Below, piece by piece: positions 26,095 through 34,475 of a stretch of 64,000 bases of DNA (position 1 is the stretch's first letter; every line of letters begins with the position of its first letter). A program made the position numbers and the translations under genes. Source of the DNA: Gammaproteobacteria bacterium (GTDB lineage Bacteria > Pseudomonadota > Gammaproteobacteria > HK1). Under the pieces are notes generated by a model that searched no databases, was not told the origin of the DNA, and saw nothing but the letters and a program-made list of their open reading frames with translations. The stretch covers positions 124,001-188,000 of the forward strand of contig JAJEAD010000097.1 in assembly GCA_022824305.1 (NCBI GenBank). Reading direction: 5' to 3'.

Positions 26095-26132
26095 GATGCG
26101 CGCCACCGCAAAGCGAGGGATGGACGAGTCGC

Positions 26133-26963
26133 GTGTACGAGACAATCCAGTTCGAGATCGACCGCGGGGTGGGAGTGCTCACCCTGAACCGGCCGCGGGT
26201 CCTGAATGCGATCAGCGGCGCGATGATCGACGAGATCATGGACGTGCAGTCCCGGGTGGCGAGGGACCCGGAAGTGAACGTGCTGGTGCTGGCCGGTTCG
26301 GGCCGCTCCTTCTGCGCGGGGTACGACCTGAAGGAAGCCGATGCCGGAACGGAAGGCGAGCCCCCGCCGCCCGATCTGCTCGCCACCCGGCGCCGGCTCG
26401 AGCTCTGCTGCGACATGACGATGGGGTTCTGGCATTGCCCGAAGCCGACCATTTCCGCGGTTCACGGCCACTGCCTGGCGGGAGGGTGCGAGCTCGCGCT
26501 CGCCTGCGACATCACCATCGCGTCGGAGGACGCGGTGTTCGGTGAGCCCGAGCTTCGTTTCGGAGCGGGCATCGTGTGCCTGATCCTTCCCTGGCTCACC
26601 GGCCCCAAGCAGGCGAAGGAGCTGATCTTCACCGGCAACGACCGGATTCCGGCCGAGCGTGCGCTGGCCATGGGGCTCGTGAACCGTGTCGTGCCGCGGG
26701 GCGGGGCACTGGAAGCCGCCATGGAGATGGCGGGCCAGATCGCGGTGATGGACGAACAGGCCATGGCGCTCAGCAAGGCCGCGATCAACCGCACCTACGA
26801 GATCATGGGATTGCGCGAGGCGATGCGAAGCGGGGTGGACCTCGACGTCGAGATCACCTGCCTCGATACCCCGGATCGCCGGCAGTTCCGGGAAATCTCG
26901 GTTCGGGAAGGACTCAAGGCGGCGCTCGCGTGGCGCGACGCCCGCTTCGATCGCGAGTCGTGA
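26133..26963 (+). CDS. Enoyl-CoA hydratase/isomerase (crotonase) family protein
   Basis: 276 residues from the GTG at 26133, chosen because YETIQFEIDRGVGVLTLNRP fits the family start and a GAGGGA lies upstream; an earlier in-frame start would run through the repeat element. Oxyanion-hole segments are AGSGRSFCAGYDLKEAD and HGHCLAGGCELALACD. The first catalytic Glu of hydratases falls in GEPELRFGAGIV, and an acidic residue is retained. It adds to or isomerises enoyl-CoA, or acts as another crotonase. It is coupled by a 4-nt overlap to an ADP-forming acyl-CoA synthetase, suggesting one acyl-CoA degradation pathway. Confidence 0.88.
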   Translation: MYETIQFEIDRGVGVLTLNRPRVLNAISGAMIDEIMDVQSRVARDPEVNVLVLAGSGRSFCAGYDLKEADAGTEGEPPPPDLLATRRRLELCCDMTMGFWHCPKPTISAVHGHCLAGGCELALACDITIASEDAVFGEPELRFGAGIVCLILPWLTGPKQAKELIFTGNDRIPAERALAMGLVNRVVPRGGALEAAMEMAGQIAVMDEQAMALSKAAINRTYEIMGLREAMRSGVDLDVEITCLDTPDRRQFREISVREGLKAALAWRDARFDRES

Positions 26964-29116
26964 AAGCCGCCGAAATGGCCGGGGGCAGCGCCGACCCCGG
27001 CTCTCCGCCCGGGGGCGAGCCACGGCCCGCGTCCCGTCTCGACCCCCTCCTCAACCCCCGTTCCATCGCCTTCGTCGGGGCTTCCGCCCGGCAGGGCGCC
27101 CCCGGGCACACCATGCTGGACCTCAATCGGGGCACGGCGCTGGAAGGTCGCCTCTACCCGGTGAATCCCCGCTATTCCCGGATCGACGGCATCGACTGCT
27201 ACCCGTCGCTGGACGCGCTCCCCGAGGCGCCCGACCTGGCGGTGCTGGGACTCGCCGACCGGCGTCTCGAGCACGCGCTCTCCGAGGCCGCCGCCGCGGG
27301 CGTCCGCGCCGCCGTGATCTTCGGCGGGGCCAACCTGGAAGAGCCGGACCAGACGCGCCTGGTCCGGCGCCTCGCCGCCATCGCGGACGAGGCGGGCATC
27401 CCGATATGCGGCGGCAACGGCATGGGCTTCTACAACCTCGAGGCCGGGTTGCGCATCACCTTCTCCCGTCCGCCCTGCGTCACGTCGGCGGGCGGCGTCG
27501 CGCTCATCAGCCACTCCGGCTCTTCCTGGTCCTCGCTGACCCACAACGACGGACGCCTGAGATTCAATCTCTCGGTCTCCTCCGGACAGGAGCTCAACGT
27601 CGGGGTGGCCGACTACCTGCGCTACGCGCTCTCCATGCCCACCACCCGCGCGATCGGGCTCGTCCTGGAGACCGTGCGCCGGCCCGAGGAATTCCTGGCC
27701 GCCCTCTCGGAGGCGAATGCGCTCAGCGTGCCGGTAATGGCGCTCAAGGTGGGCCGGACCGAGCAGAGCGCGCGCCTCGCGATCAGCCACTCGGGCGCGA
27801 TCGTGGGGGATGATGCCGCCTTCGACGCCGTGTTCGATCATCACGGGGTCGGACGCGCCCGGACCCTGGAAGAGCTCGCGGCCGCTCTGCTCCTGCTTGC
27901 CCGCGCGGGCCGGGTCGGCCCGGGGGGGCTGGCGGTGATCCACGATTCGGGCTTCGAGCGCGAGCTGCTGATCGATCTCGCGAGCGACCACGGCGCCGCG
28001 CTCGCGTGCATATCGCCCGAGACCCGGGAGCGCCTCGCCGCGCTGCTCGATCCGGGACTCGAGCCCGTCAATCCACTCGACGCCTGGGGCACGGGACGCG
28101 AGTACGAGCGGGTCTTCTCCGAGTGCCTTGGCGTGCTGATGGAGGACCCCGATACCGCCTGCGCCTTCATCTCCCACAGCGTGCGCACCGGATTCTGGAT
28201 CAGCGAGGGCTGGACGCGGGTGGCCGAGGAGAACGCACGTCGCAGCGGCAAGCCGGTCGCCATGGTGTCCAACTTTCCCTGGGTGCAGGACGGCGCCGTG
28301 GTGGAGCGTCTGAGCGAGATGGGCATCCCGGTGATCGGCGGCATGGGCAACGGCCTCGATGCGGCCCGGCACCTCTTCGCGTGGCGGGACTTCCTCGCTC
28401 GCGAGGCGGCCTCGCCGCCGGCCGGGCTCGCCGCCGGGCGCCGCTCGGCGTGGCAGGCTCGCCTGGAGGCCGGCAAAGTGCTCGACGAGGCGGAGAGTCT
28501 CGCGTTGCTGGCCGACTATGGCCTCGATGTGGCGAGAAGCCGGGTGGCTTCATCGCGCGACGAAGTCGAGCGCATCGCCGCGAGCATCGACGCCCCGGTC
28601 GCGCTCAAGACCGCGATGCCCGGGGTCCACCACAAGAGCGAAGGCGGGGGAGTGCGGCTGGACGTGGCGCCGGATCGGCTCGTCGAAGCCTACGACACGC
28701 TCGCCTCCCGCTTCGGCCCCCGGGCGCTGGTCGCGGACATGGCGCCGCCGGGGGTGGAGATGGCGCTCGGAGTGGTGCGGGACCCGCACTTCGGGCCTCT
28801 GGTGGTGGTCGCGGCGGGAGGCGTCCTCATCGAACTACTCTCGGACCGGCTCCTCGCGCTGCCGCCCTTCGACCGCACCCGGGCCGAGCGGCTGATCTCG
28901 GGACTGCGCTCCCGTTCCCTGCTCGAAGGCCATCGAGGCCGCCCCCCCTCCAAGGTCGCCGCCCTGGCCGAAGCGGCGGCCCGCCTGTCGGTGCTGGCCC
29001 ACGAGCTCGGGCCCTGGATCTCCGAGCTCGACGTCAATCCGATCATCGCGGGACCGGAACGCGCCGTGGCGGTCGACGCCCTCGTCGTGCCTTCGTCCGC
29101 GCGCGACCACGCCTGA
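26960..29116 (+). CDS. Acetate--CoA ligase (ADP-forming)-family protein, fused alpha/beta
   Basis: 718 residues from a GTG overlapping the crotonase stop (GTGA); an ATG at 26975 is an alternative. Domains: CoA-binding Rossmann (RLDPLLNPRSIAFVGASARQ), succinyl-CoA-ligase-like domain with ALISHSGSSWSSL, the phospho-His-type LAISHSGAIVGDDAAFDAVF (about residues 270-290), and a C-terminal ATP-grasp half (VALKTAMPGVHHKSEGGGVR, ISELDVNPIIAG). These reversible ligases convert an acid, CoA and ATP to acyl-CoA and ADP; substrate range (acetyl, pimeloyl, aryl) is unclear. Confidence 0.88.
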   Translation: MKAAEMAGGSADPGSPPGGEPRPASRLDPLLNPRSIAFVGASARQGAPGHTMLDLNRGTALEGRLYPVNPRYSRIDGIDCYPSLDALPEAPDLAVLGLADRRLEHALSEAAAAGVRAAVIFGGANLEEPDQTRLVRRLAAIADEAGIPICGGNGMGFYNLEAGLRITFSRPPCVTSAGGVALISHSGSSWSSLTHNDGRLRFNLSVSSGQELNVGVADYLRYALSMPTTRAIGLVLETVRRPEEFLAALSEANALSVPVMALKVGRTEQSARLAISHSGAIVGDDAAFDAVFDHHGVGRARTLEELAAALLLLARAGRVGPGGLAVIHDSGFERELLIDLASDHGAALACISPETRERLAALLDPGLEPVNPLDAWGTGREYERVFSECLGVLMEDPDTACAFISHSVRTGFWISEGWTRVAEENARRSGKPVAMVSNFPWVQDGAVVERLSEMGIPVIGGMGNGLDAARHLFAWRDFLAREAASPPAGLAAGRRSAWQARLEAGKVLDEAESLALLADYGLDVARSRVASSRDEVERIAASIDAPVALKTAMPGVHHKSEGGGVRLDVAPDRLVEAYDTLASRFGPRALVADMAPPGVEMALGVVRDPHFGPLVVVAAGGVLIELLSDRLLALPPFDRTRAERLISGLRSRSLLEGHRGRPPSKVAALAEAAARLSVLAHELGPWISELDVNPIIAGPERAVAVDALVVPSSARDHA

Positions 29117-29190
29117 GGCGCGGCGACGGGAATCGGCACTCACGCGTCGCGAGCAGGGCTCTCTTGTCGCGGCGCCGCCCGTCGCCCGGG

Positions 29191-30435
29191 TCAGCTCCGC
29201 AGGTAGTCGTAGGCCGACAGGGCGTGGGTGCGGACCACGTGCAGGAAGTCCTCGATCGGCACGTGCTCGTCGCCGGTCCCCATGCCGGTGGGGTAGGGGC
29301 CGTAGACGTAGGCGGGCACGTCCGCGTAGCGCCACAGGCGCGTGTCGGTCCCCCCCAGGCTGCACACGGGGTCGGGCCTGATGCCGCGCAGGTCCTCCGC
29401 GTTGCGCTGGATGATGCCGACCATCTCGTGCTCGGGATCGCACCAGTTCGGGGGACTGAAGTTCAGCTCCCTCATGCGCACCTGGGGATAGCCCGCGAGG
29501 ATCTCCCGCACCCGAGCGAGCACCGGCTCCTTCCCGAGCCCGACCGGCAGGCGGATGTCCGCTTCCACCACGCACTCGCTCGGCACCATGTTGACCTTCA
29601 GCCCCCCACGAATGGAGCCGATGTTGACGGTGACTCTCTGAACGATGCGGGCCGCCCCCTCCCCGAGCGCGGCGTCGACGGCGCCCGCGCTGCGCTCGAG
29701 CACCGCGCCGACGTTGCCGGGGGCGGGGGCATCGATGTCGGCCAGCGATTCGAGATCCGCGACGAGCGCGGCCGCGATCTTGGTCGCGCTCTCGGTGAGG
29801 TGGGTATAGGCGCCGTGCCCGCCCGTGGTGCTCACGGTGAACTCGAGCCACAGCGGTCCCTTCTCGCCGAAGCGGACGCTCAGGGGGCTGCTCGGCTCCC
29901 CGTTCAGGCAGCAGTCGCCGTGCACCTCGGGATGGTGCTCCATCAGGTAGCGCGCCCCCCACGGGCCGAAGGTCTCCTCGTCGGACACCGCGGTCAGGGT
30001 GAGGCGGCCGCGGAGGCGTTCGCGCAGGCGGTGCAGGTAGCGGTAGGTGAAGACGGACGCGGTGGTGCCGCACTTCATGTCGGCGGACCCGCGTCCCCAG
30101 ACCGCGCCCTCCGCGACCGCGCCGCTCCATGCTCCGTAGCGCCACTGCTCGTGCTCCCCGACGGGAAACACGTCCATGTGGCCGTTCAGCACGAGGTGCC
30201 GGCCCTGCTCCCCGCCTTCGAAGCTCGCCACGACGTTCGGAAACTCCGCCTTCGGCGCGATGACGCGATAGGCGAGGCCTTCCCGATCCAGCAACCCGCA
30301 CACGTGAGCGGCCGCCTCGCGGGTGTCCCCCGGAGGATTCGGGCTCTTCGCCTGCACGAAGGCGCTCAGAAACTCGACGAGCACCTCCTCGTCTTGCGCA
30401 ATCCAGTCGAGCAGCATCCGCTTTCCGTCGTCCAT
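29191..30435 (-). CDS. M20-family metallopeptidase/deacylase
   Basis: 414 residues from ATG 30435, preceded by GAGGGA; a longer frame to 30474 would overlap the CaiB gene. M20 motifs: LVLNGHMDVFPVGEH (His and Asp ligands), GRGSADMKCGTTASV (bridging Asp), SDEETFGPWGARYL (general base Glu and ligand Glu), and LGGTDTRLWRYADVP toward the C-terminus. The family includes acetylornithine deacetylase, desuccinylase and carbamoylases; specificity is not evident. Last gene of a five-gene minus-strand operon, 10 nt after the CoA-transferase stop. Confidence 0.9.
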   Translation of the reverse strand: MDDGKRMLLDWIAQDEEVLVEFLSAFVQAKSPNPPGDTREAAAHVCGLLDREGLAYRVIAPKAEFPNVVASFEGGEQGRHLVLNGHMDVFPVGEHEQWRYGAWSGAVAEGAVWGRGSADMKCGTTASVFTYRYLHRLRERLRGRLTLTAVSDEETFGPWGARYLMEHHPEVHGDCCLNGEPSSPLSVRFGEKGPLWLEFTVSTTGGHGAYTHLTESATKIAAALVADLESLADIDAPAPGNVGAVLERSAGAVDAALGEGAARIVQRVTVNIGSIRGGLKVNMVPSECVVEADIRLPVGLGKEPVLARVREILAGYPQVRMRELNFSPPNWCDPEHEMVGIIQRNAEDLRGIRPDPVCSLGGTDTRLWRYADVPAYVYGPYPTGMGTGDEHVPIEDFLHVVRTHALSAYDYLRS

Positions 30436-30445
30436 CCCGATTCCC

Positions 30446-31651
30446 TCAGTTTCCGGCCACGATTCCGCGCTCATGCAGGCGCGCGATCTCGACGCTTCCG
30501 AGACCCAGGACCTCGGCGAGCACCTCGTCGGTGTGGGCGCCGAGCTCCGGGGCCGGGCGGACCGGCTCCCGATCGAAGGCGCCGAGCGCGAGCGGCGAAC
30601 CCGGCATCAGGTAGGTTCCGATGCCGGGCTGGTGCACCCGCTGGAAGAGCGGGTTGGCCTCCGAGCAGCGCGGGTCCTCGGCGACCATTTCGAGAAAGCT
30701 GCGGTAGGGCCCCCAGCACACCCCCGCGGCATCGAAGGCCCTGCCCACCTCTTCCAGATCGTGCGCGGCGATCCACCTCTCGATGAGCGGATCGATCCGC
30801 CGGCGGGCGCGGAAGCGCTCGCCCTCCTCGTCGAGGTCGGCGTCGAGCTCGCGCTCCAGGGCGGCCACCGCATCGGCGCACCCGGCCGCATCGCAGAGGC
30901 TGCGCCACTGCCGGCGGGTCATCGCCACCACCATGACGCGGTGTCCGTCCCGGGTCGCGAAGTCCCGCCCGTAGGCGCCGTAGAGGTGGTTGCCGCCGGC
31001 GCTTCGCTCCGTGCGGTTGATCTCGGCCTCTCCGATGTGACCGAGATTGCCGACCGCGGCGTAGGCGACGTCGGAGAGGGCGAGGGAGACGAGCTGTCCC
31101 TCGCCGCTCCGGCGCCGGTGGCGCTCCGCCGCGAGCAGCCCGGTCGATGCGGTCAGTCCGGCCGCCACGTCCCAGGCCGGCAGCATGTGGTTGACGGGTG
31201 CGTCGCGGGTCGCGTTGCCGGTGGCCAACGGAATGCCGACCGCGCAGTTGACGGTGTAGTCGAGCGCGATGCCGCCGTCATGGTGTCCCTTGATCGCGAG
31301 CACGATGACGTCTTCCCGTGCCGCCCGAAGACTCTCGTAGGCGAGGGGACCGCGCAGGGGAAGATTGGTGAGGAAGATGCCGCCGTCCTCACCGGGCGCG
31401 GTGACGAGCGCGGCCACGAGCTCGCGTCCCTCGGGCTGGCGCAGGTCCACCGCAATGGAGCGCTTGCCCTTGTTGAGTCCGGCCCAGTACAGGCTTCGAC
31501 CCTCCGCGGTGAGCGGCCAGCGCCGGGCGTCGAGTCCGCCGCCGATCGCGTCGAAGCGAATGACGTCGGCGCCGAGCTGGGCGAGGGTCATTCCGCCGAG
31601 CGGCGCCGCGACGAAGGCCGATCCCTCGACCACCCGCATGCCTTCGAGCAT
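30446..31651 (-). CDS. CaiB/BaiF family III CoA-transferase
   Basis: About 401 residues from ATG 31651 (LEGMRVVEGSAFVAAPLGGM is the normal family start); a GTG at 31660 is also possible. Family III features: LAQLGADVIRFDAIGGGLD, LYWAGLNKGKRSIAVDLRQP, and a late APELGAHTDEVLAEVLGL. The catalytic Asp expected after the RGD-like segment appears around HHDGGIALDYTVN. Such enzymes transfer CoA from a donor such as succinyl-CoA to a carboxylic acid. It sits 14 nt after the TfoX-N gene and 10 nt before the M20 gene. Confidence 0.88.
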   Translation of the reverse strand: MLEGMRVVEGSAFVAAPLGGMTLAQLGADVIRFDAIGGGLDARRWPLTAEGRSLYWAGLNKGKRSIAVDLRQPEGRELVAALVTAPGEDGGIFLTNLPLRGPLAYESLRAAREDVIVLAIKGHHDGGIALDYTVNCAVGIPLATGNATRDAPVNHMLPAWDVAAGLTASTGLLAAERHRRRSGEGQLVSLALSDVAYAAVGNLGHIGEAEINRTERSAGGNHLYGAYGRDFATRDGHRVMVVAMTRRQWRSLCDAAGCADAVAALERELDADLDEEGERFRARRRIDPLIERWIAAHDLEEVGRAFDAAGVCWGPYRSFLEMVAEDPRCSEANPLFQRVHQPGIGTYLMPGSPLALGAFDREPVRPAPELGAHTDEVLAEVLGLGSVEIARLHERGIVAGN

Positions 31652-31665
31652 CGCGTACACGTCGT

Positions 31666-32001
31666 TCAGTTCCCGGGTCCGGGTCGGGCACGCACCGCGG
31701 CCTCCCACGCGCGGCGGGCCCATGCCGCGAGCATGTCGGCGTCGTCCAGCGCGTCCTCGGGGGCCTGGTGGTAGCTCAGGGCTATCGTCCTGCCCTTCTT
31801 CTCGTACTGGAAAGGGGGGAGTCCCCGGGCCTCGTACTCCGCCCGGTTCCTGTCGTCGACCTTGAAGTAGAGGGTATCGTCGTGAACGAGCCCGAACATC
31901 AACCCGTCACGGAACAGCCCGGTTCCACCGAACATCCGCCGCGCGCTCACGCCTTCGAACTCCTCGAACAGGTCGAGCAGATGCCGGACGAAGTCGTTCA
32001 T
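31666..32001 (-). CDS. TfoX N-terminal domain protein
   Basis: 111 residues. MNDFVRHLLDLFEEFEGVSA, RRMFGGTGLFRDGLMFGLVH, DDTLYFKVDD and PFQYEKKGRTIALSYHQAPE cover the whole TfoX_N fold. Proteins with only this domain are common and are not proven competence regulators. The ATG overlaps the uracil glycosylase stop (ATGA), so the two are translationally coupled. Confidence 0.9.
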   Translation of the reverse strand: MNDFVRHLLDLFEEFEGVSARRMFGGTGLFRDGLMFGLVHDDTLYFKVDDRNRAEYEARGLPPFQYEKKGRTIALSYHQAPEDALDDADMLAAWARRAWEAAVRARPGPGN

Positions 32002-32759
32002 GGGTCGCGGTGCTCCGGCAAGGGGCCGATGCCCTCTCGCCGCAGGGCGGCCGTGAACTGCTCCGCCCACCCGCGGTTCGCAGCGGGGCTGGCCGGGCTC
32101 GGGTGGGGAGCCCATCCGGTCCGCACGGCGGCATCCGCCAGCGCGACCCGCGCACGCTCGCCGCCGAAGCGGCCGATGCCGATCACGTGCGTGGGCCGCA
32201 GGCGCGACACCACGTCGCGCAATGCCGCGTCGCAGGCGAGATAGAGCAGCCCGCGCTCCTCCGCCGGCAGCTTGTCCGGAGTGCGGTTGCGGCCGCTCTC
32301 CTCCATGAACGCGAGCGGGCAGTAGTTCCACACGAAGAAGGTCGCGAAGAAGCGCTCCGGCGTGGTGAAGGCATCGCGCGCCCAGCCCCACAATCGGCTG
32401 CCGCTCACCTCGCGTCGCGGGCAGGCGAAGCCGAGAACCGGGCGCTTGGGGTGTTCTTCCGCGGGCCGCGCGACGGGTGCCCGGAGGCCGAGCCAGCTCC
32501 CGGTCATCCCGACGTCGCCGAAGGGCACTCCGGTCTGGGACATGCCCCAGGGGCCGGGGTTCATGCCGAGAAGCAGGACCTTCGCCCCCAGGGCGCCGTA
32601 GCGATCGAGGTAGGCGCGGTGGGCGCGCCACGCATAGTCCAGGGGGTTGTACACGTGGGTGACGGGGAGCCCGAAGACGAGCCCGGCTACCTCGTTGCGC
32701 AGCCGCCGGGCGACCGGCCACAGCGCCGCGGACGGCGGTGCTCCCGTTGCGGATCTCAA
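31998..32759 (-). CDS. SMUG1-type uracil-DNA glycosylase
   Basis: 253 residues from a TTG at 32759. VTHVYNPLDYAWRAHRAYLD and LLGMNPGPWGMSQTGVPFGD are the SMUG1 active-site motif (GMNPGPxGMxQTGVPFG), and HPSPASPAANRGW is the C-terminal DNA-intercalating HPSP motif. The enzyme removes uracil and oxidised pyrimidines such as hydroxymethyluracil from DNA. SMUG1 is mainly known from animals but also occurs in some bacteria. No ATG gives a full family N-terminus. The TTG is supported by overlap with the stop of a small upstream ORF (TTGA) and by LRNEVAGLVFGLPVTHVYNP following soon after. Confidence 0.88.
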   Translation of the reverse strand: MRSATGAPPSAALWPVARRLRNEVAGLVFGLPVTHVYNPLDYAWRAHRAYLDRYGALGAKVLLLGMNPGPWGMSQTGVPFGDVGMTGSWLGLRAPVARPAEEHPKRPVLGFACPRREVSGSRLWGWARDAFTTPERFFATFFVWNYCPLAFMEESGRNRTPDKLPAEERGLLYLACDAALRDVVSRLRPTHVIGIGRFGGERARVALADAAVRTGWAPHPSPASPAANRGWAEQFTAALRREGIGPLPEHRDP

Positions 32760-32956
32760 CGCCCCGGTCCGGGCTCTCTTGCGCCGTCGGCCAGGCGGCC
32801 CGCTCCCATCGAGAGCACGGCCACGAGCGGAATCGCTACGGCCAGCGATACCCCCGTTGCCGGAACGAGGGGAAGCGGACCCGGGAACCATCCCCGTTCC
32901 TCCGGAACGCCGTCGCCTCCGGGAGCGACAGCCATCGCCCGCCACACGTCCTGCAC
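32756..32956 (-). CDS. 66-aa single-helix membrane protein coupled to the uracil glycosylase
   Basis: GTG at 32956 with an excellent GGAGG 8 nt upstream; the stop overlaps the TTG of the glycosylase (TTGA). The product starts VQDVWRAMAVAPGGDGVPEE and has one hydrophobic segment, PLVPATGVSLAVAIPLVAVL, followed by a basic/polar tail. No family is recognised. It may be a real small inner-membrane protein or a translated leader that drives expression of the DNA repair gene. Support comes from signals at both ends, not from homology. Confidence 0.5.
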   Translation of the reverse strand: MQDVWRAMAVAPGGDGVPEERGWFPGPLPLVPATGVSLAVAIPLVAVLSMGAGRLADGAREPGPGR

Positions 32957-33063
32957 TGTGATGCCTCCGGGATTCCGGGGGCGACATGCTCTCGCACCGG
33001 CCGGAGAAATTCCACGCCGGGCGTTGTGCGCGAATCTTCGCGCGAGAGGGCGTTCCGGGTGGT

Positions 33064-33103
33064 GAAACGGGGATTCGGGGTAACATGGCGAAACCCCCGT
33101 TTC
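33064..33103 (+). promoter_or_regulatory. Hairpin in the leader of the PhyH gene
   Basis: GAAACGGGG at 33064-33072 pairs perfectly with CCCCGTTTC at 33095-33103 across a 22-nt loop that contains GGGGTAACATGG. The hairpin ends 16 nt before the phytanoyl-CoA dioxygenase ATG, just ahead of its GGGAG ribosome binding site. It could stabilise the mRNA or control translation; no known riboswitch was recognised. Confidence 0.35.
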
Positions 33104-33119
33104 GGCCCGGGAGCGCTTC

Positions 33120-34034
33120 ATGAACCAAGCCGAGATACTCGCGAAGACCCCCAGGGTGCTGAGTCGCGAGCAGCGCGAGTTCTACTTCGAGAACGGATAC
33201 CTGCTGCTCGACTCCTTCGTGCCGCGGCGGTGGCTCAACCGGCTGCGAGCGGTGGTGGACGAGTTCATCGAGGAGAGCCGCACGCTCCGCGAGTCGGACG
33301 GCCGCTTCTTTCTCGAGCCGGACCATCGGCCCGACGCTCCCCGCTTGCGGCGCCTCATGAGTCCGCCGGATCACCACCCGGTGTTCCGCGAGTTCTCCTT
33401 CGAAGGACCGGTGGTCGATGTCGCCGAGGACCTGCTGGGGTCCGGAGTTCGATTCCACCACTCCAAGCTCAACTTCAAGTGGGCAGGCGGCGGGGAAGAG
33501 GTCAAGTGGCACCAGGACATCCAGTACTGGCCCCACACCGACTTCTCGCCGCTCACCATCGGGGTGTACCTGGAGGACGTCGACGAGGAGATGGGGCCGA
33601 TGGGGGTGGTGCCGGGCTCGCACCGGGGCGAGCTCTTCGATCTCTATGATGGCGAGGATCGCTGGTCGGGCTCGATTCGGGACGAGGACCTCCCGCGCGC
33701 CGGCATCGAACGCGCGGTGTTCCTCGAGGGGGGTGCGGGTTCGGTGACCGTGCACAACTGCTGCGCCGTGCACGGCTCGATGCCCAACCGGTCCCCGCGT
33801 TCGCGCCCCCTGCTGCTTCAGACCTACGCCGGGGCGGATGCGTATCCCCTCCTCACGGTGGGCACCAACGGGGCCGGAGGCCGCATCACCAATGTTCATC
33901 TTCGCGGGGAGCGCCCGCGCTGGATGGAGGTCGGCGCACGGCGGATGCCGGTGGCGCCGGACTGGTCGAAGGGCGGCTACACCTCGATCTTCAACGTTCA
34001 GCAGAACGAGGGAGAGGCCGCCTCCGCCGGCTGA
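33120..34034 (+). CDS. Phytanoyl-CoA dioxygenase (PhyH)-family protein
   Basis: 304 residues, Fe(II)/2-oxoglutarate oxygenase fold. The iron ligands are in EVKWHQDIQYWPHTD (HxD) and the distal His in VTVHNCCAVHGSMPNRSP; the 2-oxoglutarate-binding Arg follows in RSPRSRPLLL. IGVYLEDVDEEMGPMGVVPG and SHRG are typical. PhyH proteins hydroxylate acyl-CoAs or secondary metabolites such as ectoine or phosphonates. It is monocistronic, divergent from the uracil glycosylase operon, with a hairpin in its leader. Confidence 0.9.
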   Translation: MNQAEILAKTPRVLSREQREFYFENGYLLLDSFVPRRWLNRLRAVVDEFIEESRTLRESDGRFFLEPDHRPDAPRLRRLMSPPDHHPVFREFSFEGPVVDVAEDLLGSGVRFHHSKLNFKWAGGGEEVKWHQDIQYWPHTDFSPLTIGVYLEDVDEEMGPMGVVPGSHRGELFDLYDGEDRWSGSIRDEDLPRAGIERAVFLEGGAGSVTVHNCCAVHGSMPNRSPRSRPLLLQTYAGADAYPLLTVGTNGAGGRITNVHLRGERPRWMEVGARRMPVAPDWSKGGYTSIFNVQQNEGEAASAG

Positions 34035-34421
34035 ATGCGGACGCAGCGCCCGAAGCAGGATCGAGCGCGGCTGCGCGCCTTCGTCGAGGAACGCCGCCGG
34101 CGGCGCGCCGGAGGCTGAAGCGCGCGTTCCCTCCCCACCGGGCCTCCGCCCGCAATCGCGGTGTCCCGAGCGGTGACTCCTCCCGCGAGCGCCGGCGCCG
34201 TGGGCGCGGGACCCCGAACGTGCCGCCCGAGCGCTCCCTCACCGTGCGCAGGCGACGGCGCTTTCGGCTTCATCGGGCATGAATCCGCGCTTTTCCGCGC
34301 CTTTGCGCGCTTCCGGATGCATTCGGGCCTTGGCCGAGTTTGCTCCGAATATCACATAAATATCTGATGCACAAGAAAATAGAGAGCGTGGAGGGGGTGC
34401 GCAGTTTTTCTCGAAAGAAGG
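34035..34421. other. Gene-free stretch upstream of groESL
   Basis: Nearly 390 bp with no supportable gene on either strand. The first part is GC-rich. The last 60 bp turn AT-rich (AATATCACATAAATATCTG near 34350), which may act as an upstream promoter element for groES. No transcription terminator for the PhyH gene is obvious. Confidence 0.6.
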
Positions 34422-34449
34422 TTGAAATTCCTTGTTAGCACTCTATATT
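34422..34449 (+). promoter_or_regulatory. Sigma-70-type promoter of groESL
   Basis: -35 TTGAAA at 34422-34427, 16-nt spacer, -10 TATATT at 34444-34449. The -10 lies inside the CIRCE element, so a bound HrcA repressor would block the promoter. Transcription would start near 34456, giving a leader of about 255 nt before groES, most of it the inserted repeat. Confidence 0.75.
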
Positions 34450-34461
34450 CGCGAGTGCCAA
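34435..34461. promoter_or_regulatory. CIRCE operator (HrcA-binding site)
   Basis: TTAGCACTC, 9-nt spacer, GAGTGCCAA: the standard CIRCE inverted repeat with a single change (GAGTGCTAA expected). HrcA repressor binds here and is released on heat shock, its activity depending on GroEL itself. The position over the -10 box of the groESL promoter is the classic arrangement. Confidence 0.92.
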
Positions 34462-34475
34462 AAGCGGGGGGCCCA

